A DNA stretch of 11,994 nt from Planctomycetes bacterium UBA1662 (GTDB lineage Bacteria > Planctomycetota > UBA8108). The DNA lies in contig DCKY01000141.1 of NCBI GenBank assembly GCA_002320775.1, positions 1 through 11,994 on the forward strand, in the 5' to 3' direction. Positions 7,651 to 11,994 of the stretch are shown here, one piece after another (the stretch's first letter is position 1; the number at the start of each line of letters is the position of its first letter). The position numbers and the translations under genes are program-made. Under the pieces are notes generated by a model that saw only the letters and a list, made by a program, of their open reading frames with translations, had not been told where the DNA came from and did not search any database.

Positions 7651-8532
7651 TCACTCCTCGGGCGTCTCTTCCTCCCGCAGCCGAAGATATTTCTCGAGCT
7701 CAAGCACCTCCTTCAACTCCTCGAAGCCCATCAGGTCCTCCTTGCGGGCCGCCGCGCTTCCATCTCGCAGGAAGGTTTCCGCCAGCGATTCGATAGCCCG
7801 CGCCGCCGCCAGCAGCGTCTCGATCGGCGCGACCACGAACTTGAAGCCCAGCTCTTCGAGCTCCGAGGCTGTCAGCAGGGGAGTTTTGCCGAAGGAGAGC
7901 ATGTTGGCGAACTTCGGGTAATGGACCCTTTCGGCAATCGCGGACAGCTCTTCTTTTGACTGGGGAGCTTCGACGAAGGCGACATCGGCCCCGGTCGAGC
8001 AGTAGCGGTTGATTCTCTCAATGGCCGCGTCGATGCCTTCGCTCTGGCGCGCATCGGTCCGTGCAAAGATAACGAAATCGTCGTCCTGGCGCGCATCCAG
8101 GGCGGCCTCGAGCTTGGCGGTCATCTCCTCAGCGGAGATGACCGCGTTGCCATCGAAGTGGCCGCAGCGTTTCGGAGAGACCTGGTCTTCGAGGAGGATT
8201 CCGGCGGCTCCCGCCTTTTCAAAGGCTCGAACGCACAGCCTGACCTCCGCCGGCCCTCCGTAGCCAGTGTCTCCATCGGCGATGAGGGGTATTGAGATCC
8301 GCTGAGCCATACGCTCGACGGCTGTGCTCATCTCGTCGAGCTCGAGGAGATTGAGGTCGGGGAGACCGCGGAGGCTGGCGCTTGCGCCGAAGCCGCCAAG
8401 GAAGACGGTCTCGAAGCCGGCGCGTTCGATCAACAGCGCGGTTAGAACATCGTGGGCGCCCATGGATCGGATGATCCCGGGCTCCTCGAGAAGACGGCGT
8501 AGTCTTCGAGCCGGTTTTTCTTTTGCGTTCAT
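7651..8532 (-). CDS. Isocitrate lyase/PEP mutase superfamily protein, lyase-type
   Basis: TIM-barrel enzyme of 293 residues acting on alpha-oxycarboxylates. Seen: GAHDVLTALLIERAGF (25-40); GFGASASLRGLPDLNLL (47-63); the Mg2+ site ADGDTGYGG (Asp86, Asp88); ILLEDQ (Glu115, Asp116); the active-site loop PKRCGHFDG (120-128); and FARTDAR (156-162). The Cys123 loop KRCGH is that of lyases (isocitrate, 2-methylisocitrate and dimethylmalate lyase) and of the carboxyphosphonoenolpyruvate mutase type. PEP mutase and phosphonopyruvate hydrolase instead have an Asn-Ser loop. A C-C bond lyase is therefore the best guess, without a defined substrate. I start at the ATG 8532, which has a GGAAG sequence upstream; an ATG at 8547 adds five residues. 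It is divergent from the SDR gene, 98 bp away. Confidence 0.85.
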   Translation of the reverse strand: MNAKEKPARRLRRLLEEPGIIRSMGAHDVLTALLIERAGFETVFLGGFGASASLRGLPDLNLLELDEMSTAVERMAQRISIPLIADGDTGYGGPAEVRLCVRAFEKAGAAGILLEDQVSPKRCGHFDGNAVISAEEMTAKLEAALDARQDDDFVIFARTDARQSEGIDAAIERINRYCSTGADVAFVEAPQSKEELSAIAERVHYPKFANMLSFGKTPLLTASELEELGFKFVVAPIETLLAAARAIESLAETFLRDGSAAARKEDLMGFEELKEVLELEKYLRLREEETPEE

Positions 8533-8617
8533 TTTCAGGTCTTCCATGGCTGTTCATTCGCGCATGCCCGCTTCATGGCCGGCGTGCTATGCTGACGCTT
8601 ACAGTTTAACTTGGCTT

Positions 8618-8622
8618 GAGGA
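8618..8622 (+). promoter_or_regulatory. Ribosome binding site deciding the SDR start
   Basis: GAGGA lies 8 nt upstream of the ATG at 8631. It overlaps the possible earlier TTG start at 8616, which is therefore unlikely to be used. Confidence 0.6.
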
Positions 8623-8630
8623 ATGAACAA

Positions 8631-9401
8631 ATGCCCGGAATGGATCTCTTTCGTCTGGATGGAAAGGTGGCGCTTGTTACCGGCGGCACCAAGGGGCTGG
8701 GGCGCAGCATGGCCGATGGGCTTGCCTCTGCCGGAGCCGATGTCGCTCTCTGCAGCCGCAACGGTGAAGAGGCTGAGAGTGAGGCGGCTCTCCTGGGCGA
8801 GGAGACGGGCAGGCGGACCCTCGGTGTTCGTTGTGACGTAACGGAGCCTGGAGAGGTCGAGGCCCTTATTGAGGCGACCGTGTCGCAGCTGGGGCGCCTT
8901 GATATTCTTATCAACAACGCGGGAATCAATATCCGCAACCCGATCGAGGAATTGTCGCTGGAAGAGTTTGAACAGGTGATGAGCGTCAATGTTCGCGGCC
9001 CCTGGCTCTGCTCCAGGGCGGCGATCCCTCACATGCGGGCGGGGGGCTACGGGCGAGTGATCAACATGGGGAGCACGCTGAGCGTGGTGGGGGTTCCGGG
9101 CCGCACGCCCTATGCATCGAGCAAAGGGGCGGTTGCGCAGATGACGCGTGTTCTCGCGCTCGAGTGGGCCGAGGAGGGGATCACCGCCAACACGATCTGC
9201 CCCGGGCCGTTTTTGACTCCGATGAACGAGCCGATCGTGGGCCAGCCCGAAACGGAGCGTTTTATTCTCGGCGAGGTGCCGATGGCCCGGTGGGGTGAGA
9301 TGACCGAGATCCAGGGGGCGGCGATCTTCCTGGCGAGCGAGGCCTCGAGCTACGTCACCGGGTCGACCCTGTTTGTCGATGGCGGGTGGACCGCCCACTG
9401 A
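8631..9401 (+). CDS. Short-chain dehydrogenase/reductase (SDR, classical type)
   Basis: NAD(P)-dependent oxidoreductase of 256 residues, the standard classical SDR length. Seen: the cofactor motif TGGTKGLG (17-24); CDV (68-70), which contacts the adenine ring; NNAG (95-98); the catalytic tetrad Asn120, Ser148, Tyr161 and Lys165 (PYASSKGA); PGPFLTPM after strand six; and a C-terminal VTGSTLFVDGGWTAH typical of FabG, gluconate 5-dehydrogenase and KduD relatives. Arg43 after strand two (CSRN) favours NADPH, though this is weak evidence. The substrate is unknown. It stands alone on the plus strand between the divergent lyase gene and a terminator. The start is set by the GAGGA site 8 nt upstream; the in-frame TTG at 8616 is less likely. 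Confidence 0.9.
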   Translation: MPGMDLFRLDGKVALVTGGTKGLGRSMADGLASAGADVALCSRNGEEAESEAALLGEETGRRTLGVRCDVTEPGEVEALIEATVSQLGRLDILINNAGINIRNPIEELSLEEFEQVMSVNVRGPWLCSRAAIPHMRAGGYGRVINMGSTLSVVGVPGRTPYASSKGAVAQMTRVLALEWAEEGITANTICPGPFLTPMNEPIVGQPETERFILGEVPMARWGEMTEIQGAAIFLASEASSYVTGSTLFVDGGWTAH

Positions 9402-9420
9402 GGGCGCCTCTCCAGCGGTA

Positions 9421-9461
9421 TAAAAAAAGAGAGGCGAAGCTCGAAAGCTCCGCCTCTCTTT
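9421..9461 (-). terminator. Rho-independent terminator after the thioredoxin-like gene (weakly bidirectional)
   Basis: The arms at 9426-9441 and 9446-9461 pair over 16 positions with a single A-C mismatch (9437/9450), around a 4-nt loop that reads TTCG on the minus strand. On the minus strand the stem runs into seven T (9428-9422), a strong intrinsic terminator 24 nt after the stop at 9486. On the plus strand only a short T-run follows, so it may end the SDR transcript less efficiently. Confidence 0.85.
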
Positions 9462-9485
9462 GACGTTCGGATTCGGCTGGAAGAA

Positions 9486-10364
9486 TTACTTCTTCTTGGC
9501 CGCGTTGCCGTATTTGCCAGGCATTCCGAAGTCGTATTTGTAACGCTTGATGCCGAGCTTGGTAAACTCACGCGCATCGAACTTTTCGAAAGGAACAAAG
9601 GGGCGGGCCGCCATGCGTTCATGAACGACCTGGTCGACGAGCTTGACGCCCTTGACGAAGCCCTTGCTGCCTCGAGTGAAGTCGTTGGTGTTGTTCTTGA
9701 CGTACTTGACATCAAAGCCCTGCAACTGGGCACCTTCAACGAGACCGTAGTTGTGGCCGTGGGCTTTCTGCAGGTGCATATCAAGGAACTTCTCGTTGCG
9801 GTCCGCGTTCGAGATTCTCTTGTTGAAGGCGAGGTTGCCGAGCTGGACGGCGAATCCGGCCTGCGTGTAGAAGTCGGCGGCGTTCCAGTAGCCGGGCAGG
9901 CAGTGAACGACACGACCATCGGGGGTCATGAAGTACATCTGGATGTTTCGGCCGCCGGAGCAGGTGTTGATGTTCTTGGCCGCGTAAGAAGGCATGTGGG
10001 TATTGGATACACCAGCGTAGCTCTTCCTGCCCTTGATGTTCTGCCAGCCGGAGACGAACGCGGTGTTGATCTGGTTAATGACCTTGTCGTTAGAGAGCGT
10101 CACGGCTCTCAGTGAGTGGCCGGCACTTCACAATCCGCCATCGATATCACCGACGATATCGACCCAGAAGATCATCTTCTTCTCAGCCTGGGCCTTTTTC
10201 TTGAGCTCATTGAAGTCTTTGCTCCAGTTGATCTTCGACATCATCTTGTCGACGTTAAGCTTTACCTGCTCACCGGTGACGGTTTTGTAGGCCACGTTTT
10301 GAGCATGGAGGGCACCTGTCATAAACAGCACCGCAAAGGCTGCTACGGTCAGTTTCCTAAGCAT
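9486..10364 (-). CDS. Exported thioredoxin-like protein, probable selenoprotein (in-frame TGA at codon 79 read as Sec)
   Basis: Two open stretches, 10364-10128 and 10127-9486, lie in the same frame and are separated only by TGA at 10130-10128. Read through, they give 292 residues. A signal peptide ends at about Ala21 (GALHA|QN). Then come a thioredoxin-fold start (INWSKDFNELKKKAQAEKK, a strand MIFWVDIVGD) and GGL-Sec79-SAGHSLRAVTLSNDKV. In the usual family pattern CPPC-x12-V, the TGA takes the place of the first cysteine and Gly82 that of the second. MYFMTPDGRVVHCLPGYW (143-160) matches the later strand-turn-strand of the fold. Cys135 and Cys155 are the only cysteines in the mature part. An AAAGGAG ribosome binding site sits 7 nt before the ATG; the downstream part has no good start of its own. 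Likely an extracytoplasmic thiol/selenol redox enzyme. The alternative is a pseudogene, or a Cys/Trp codon misread in sequencing. The C-terminal 110 residues are unrecognised. Confidence 0.72.
10093..10110 (-). promoter_or_regulatory. Bacterial SECIS-like hairpin downstream of the TGA
   Basis: On the minus strand GAGAGC-CGTGAC-GCTCTC forms a perfect 6-bp stem with a 6-nt loop. It begins 17 nt after the TGA (10130-10128), so the loop starts 23 nt after it. Published bacterial SECIS models ask for a small stem-loop with the apical loop about 16-37 nt after UGA and a G among the first two loop bases; here the loop begins CG. A second small hairpin, AGTG-CCGGC-CACT, lies directly after the TGA. 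SelB binding is inferred, not shown. Confidence 0.5.
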
Positions 10365-10371
10365 TTCAAAG

Positions 10372-10378
10372 CTCCTTT
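10372..10378 (-). promoter_or_regulatory. Strong ribosome binding site of the thioredoxin-like gene
   Basis: AAAGGAG ends 7 nt before the ATG at 10364. It supports translation from the signal peptide onward, and no comparable site precedes the GTG at 10103 that would be needed for a separate downstream gene. Confidence 0.75.
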
Positions 10379-10440
10379 CAAAAGGTTCCTGAAAAGTTCA
10401 GATAAGAGTTAGGGTCTAAAAAAGTGATGGATACCACAAC

Positions 10441-10469
10441 ACTTTACCGTGAGATCTTAAAAGTGTCGA
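10441..10469 (-). promoter_or_regulatory. Candidate promoter of the thioredoxin-like selenoprotein gene
   Basis: TCGACA (10469-10464, 5 of 6 to the -35 box), a 17-nt spacer and TAAAGT (10446-10441, 4 of 6 to the -10 box). Transcription would start near 10434 with a leader of about 70 nt. The 123-bp gap to the upstream gene is clearly AT-richer than the surrounding coding DNA. A 7-bp inverted repeat (ACACTTT/AAAGTGT, 10465-10459 and 10445-10439) overlaps both boxes and could be an operator. Confidence 0.35.
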
Positions 10470-10487
10470 GAAAAACACCAGAAAACA

Positions 10488-11994
10488 TCAATTTGTCGCA
10501 CTATCGCCATTTTCTTTCCACCAGGCTTCCCAGATCTTTTTATTGTCCCCGAGATTGACTCCAGTGATTGATGCAAGTGCTGACTTCACAAGACCTTTCA
10601 GCTCCTGGTCAGGGCTTGAGAGGCTTTTGATCAGAGCCGGGACAGCCTGCAGGGCGTTCGCTTTTGAGAAGGCTCCAACCATTTTACGCTGCATGTTCGG
10701 GTCTCTACTCTTTGAATAGACCGATGTGAGGTGTTTTGTCGATTCTACCGAGGTCAGTCGCTCAAAGCCGTTTCCAAGAGCCTTCTGGAAAGCATTGAGC
10801 CGTCGCTTCTGGTCTTGCTTGATCTCGACTTTTTTCTCGGACAATTCCAGCAGGCGCTGCAACTGTTCGAGGTAGTGATTGTGCCGCCCTCCGTAGTAGC
10901 CGCCGCCGGATTTATATTTGTCCTTGTTGATCTTGTAGGCATTGTCCGTCAGAGCCTTGATGCGTCTTTTCAGGAAGGATGTCGTTTTTTCCATCTTGGC
11001 GTGGAGCTCGCTCGAGTAGGCGTAGACCTCTACCAGTCCCCTGGCTCCATCTTTTCCGGTTGCCCTGAGTAGTTCGGTAAGGTCGGGATCGAGATCGGCC
11101 GGGCTCGCCACAGGCAGGCCGTAATTACCGACGGTCTCTTTGAGCCGTTCGATCAGGGCGGCATAATCCTTCTTCGACAGCTCTACTTTTTGCGGGATCC
11201 TGGCTACGGCGGTTTGCCGTGAATCCTCGTCATCTTCGACATTGAGAATCCGGTTGCCGTTTTCGTTCATCACGGCGGTGCGCCTGGCGATCGAGGCTTC
11301 AATCTTTGACGTGTCTGTTCCTCCAGTGAGCCCGCCGTATTGGTCCAGGTTGCCCTGGAGGTTGTCGCGCTCCTTGATCAGGGAGGCTATCAGTTCCCGG
11401 GTCTCAGCTATATTGCCGCTGCCGGGGGCCGGGGTGATCGATTCGTCGGAGGGGGCCGCGGAGGCGAGTTCCTCCGGGGGCTCAGGCGGTTCCTGATTTT
11501 CTCCGGCGGGCGTGGGCGTTGTCTGCTTGGCTTGTTCCAGGGCCGCAAGCATCTGCTGTAGTTTCGCAATCTGGACATTCGTATTGTTGAGGCGGGCCTT
11601 CAGGGCGGTCTCGCGTTCCGTCAGCCTCTTTTCCGCTGCTGATTGCCGTCGCTGGACAATCTGGGCGCTTTCATTGGTCATGCGCTTGGAAACGACGGAG
11701 ACGACAATCAGCAGCAGGATCAGGATGCCCGCTCCGATGGCCAGGTTGACTCCGGGGTTACCGCCGGACTTTGCCGCAACAACAGGGGTCGGGCTGGTTG
11801 TCTTTGGCTTTGGCGCGACCATCTTGCGTTTACGGCGTTTGATCTTCTTCTTGGCTTTCGCCGGGGCCGGTTCGGCTGGAGCGGGGTTGAAGGTCACCGG
11901 CTGCTGCCCGGGTGCCGGGTAGTTTTGCGTGGGCTGTTGCGCAGGATACGGTTGCTGCTGCTGCGGCGGCTGACCCTGCTGTGGGGGATACGGT
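10488..11994 (-). CDS. Single-pass membrane protein: Pro/Gln-rich N-terminus, coiled coil, HEAT-like C-terminus (5' end outside window)
   Basis: Family not recognised. The frame is open to the window edge, so the protein is longer than the 501 residues visible; a GTG at 11897 is probably an internal Val. Counting from that GTG as 1: about 32 residues before it are rich in Pro, Gln and Tyr (PYPPQQGQPP, PYPAQQ). A very basic segment follows (AKKKIKRRKRK, 15-25), then one hydrophobic helix at about 50-70. A long charged helix at about 78-125 (RLTERETALKARLNN) is probably a coiled coil. A Pro/Glu-rich linker and more helical, charged sequence follow. The last 60 residues (ALQAVPALIKSLSSPDQE, WEAWWKEN) look like one HEAT-type repeat. 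The positive-inside rule puts the N-terminus in the cytoplasm and the coiled coil outside. It may be a scaffold or envelope-spanning protein. It has its own stop 123 bp before the thioredoxin-like gene. Confidence 0.85.
   Translation of the reverse strand, partial: PYPPQQGQPPQQQQPYPAQQPTQNYPAPGQQPVTFNPAPAEPAPAKAKKKIKRRKRKMVAPKPKTTSPTPVVAAKSGGNPGVNLAIGAGILILLLIVVSVVSKRMTNESAQIVQRRQSAAEKRLTERETALKARLNNTNVQIAKLQQMLAALEQAKQTTPTPAGENQEPPEPPEELASAAPSDESITPAPGSGNIAETRELIASLIKERDNLQGNLDQYGGLTGGTDTSKIEASIARRTAVMNENGNRILNVEDDEDSRQTAVARIPQKVELSKKDYAALIERLKETVGNYGLPVASPADLDPDLTELLRATGKDGARGLVEVYAYSSELHAKMEKTTSFLKRRIKALTDNAYKINKDKYKSGGGYYGGRHNHYLEQLQRLLELSEKKVEIKQDQKRRLNAFQKALGNGFERLTSVESTKHLTSVYSKSRDPNMQRKMVGAFSKANALQAVPALIKSLSSPDQELKGLVKSALASITGVNLGDNKKIWEAWWKENGDSATN

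Noticed and set aside
6423..7703. 426-codon open frame on the minus strand
   Set aside because: It is antisense to the clearly recognisable M1 aminopeptidase; long antisense frames are expected in GC-rich coding DNA and the translation shows no domain.
7651..8532. Phosphoenolpyruvate mutase or phosphonopyruvate hydrolase (phosphonate synthesis or breakdown)
   Set aside because: The active-site loop is KRCGH of the lyase type instead of the Asn-Ser type of those enzymes.
8535..9398. 287-codon open frame on the minus strand
   Set aside because: It is antisense to the SDR gene, which has all catalytic motifs; the translation is rich in Arg, His and Pro without family features.
9486..10103. A separate gene starting at GTG 10103, as a gene caller would report
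   Set aside because: No Shine-Dalgarno fits well, there is no signal peptide, the thioredoxin fold would lack its first strand, and the same frame continues upstream through the TGA to a strong ribosome binding site.
10128..10364. A stand-alone 78-residue secreted peptide
   Set aside because: It stops exactly at the thioredoxin active-site position and the next part of the fold follows in the same frame. No frameshift is involved.
1..11994. CRISPR arrays, tRNA or rRNA genes, transposons, phage genes
   Set aside because: None was found on reading both strands; repeats seen are short and local.

Overview
The window is GC-rich (about 60% by eye), densely coding DNA from a bacterium that I cannot name. 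Two lipoprotein signal peptides, one Sec-type exported protein and a membrane protein with a large extracytoplasmic part suggest a cell envelope like that of Gram-negative bacteria. No rRNA, tRNA, CRISPR array, insertion sequence or phage gene is visible.

Layout. (1) Positions 1-3291, minus strand: a three-gene operon phnA-phnY-phnW for breaking down 2-aminoethylphosphonate (AEP). PhnW swaps the amino group to give phosphonoacetaldehyde, PhnY oxidises this to phosphonoacetate, and PhnA splits it to acetate and phosphate. phnW is cut by the window edge exactly at its PLP lysine. (2) 3292-3585: a non-coding divergent region with candidate promoter and operator elements. (3) 3586-4539, plus: a parvulin-type peptidyl-prolyl isomerase lipoprotein. 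It converges on (4) a ROK-family sugar kinase (4536-5549, minus). (5) 5550-5696: a short divergent region with back-to-back promoter candidates sharing one dyad. (6) 5697-7646, plus: an M1-family, leukotriene-A4-hydrolase-like aminopeptidase lipoprotein. (7) 7651-8532, minus: an isocitrate lyase/PEP mutase superfamily enzyme with a lyase-type KRCGH loop. (8) 8631-9401, plus: a short-chain dehydrogenase. (9) 9421-9461: a stem-loop terminator whose T-tract serves the minus strand. (10) 9486-10364, minus: what looks like one exported thioredoxin-like protein interrupted by an in-frame TGA at codon 79. (11) 10488-11994, minus: the 3' part of a large single-pass membrane protein with a Pro/Gln-rich start, a coiled coil and a HEAT-like C-terminus.

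The most interesting element is region 10. Two open stretches in the same frame are separated only by a TGA. The TGA falls exactly where the first cysteine of a thioredoxin CxxC motif belongs. It is followed, 17 nt later, by a 6-bp stem with a 6-nt loop that has the geometry of a bacterial SECIS element. Only the upstream stretch has a strong ribosome binding site and a signal peptide. The simplest reading is a selenoprotein with a Sec-Ser-Ala-Gly active site (UxxG). A standard gene caller would split it into a short secreted peptide and a separate 'hypothetical protein'. The claim rests on sequence pattern only; it requires that the host carries selA/selB/selC/selD.
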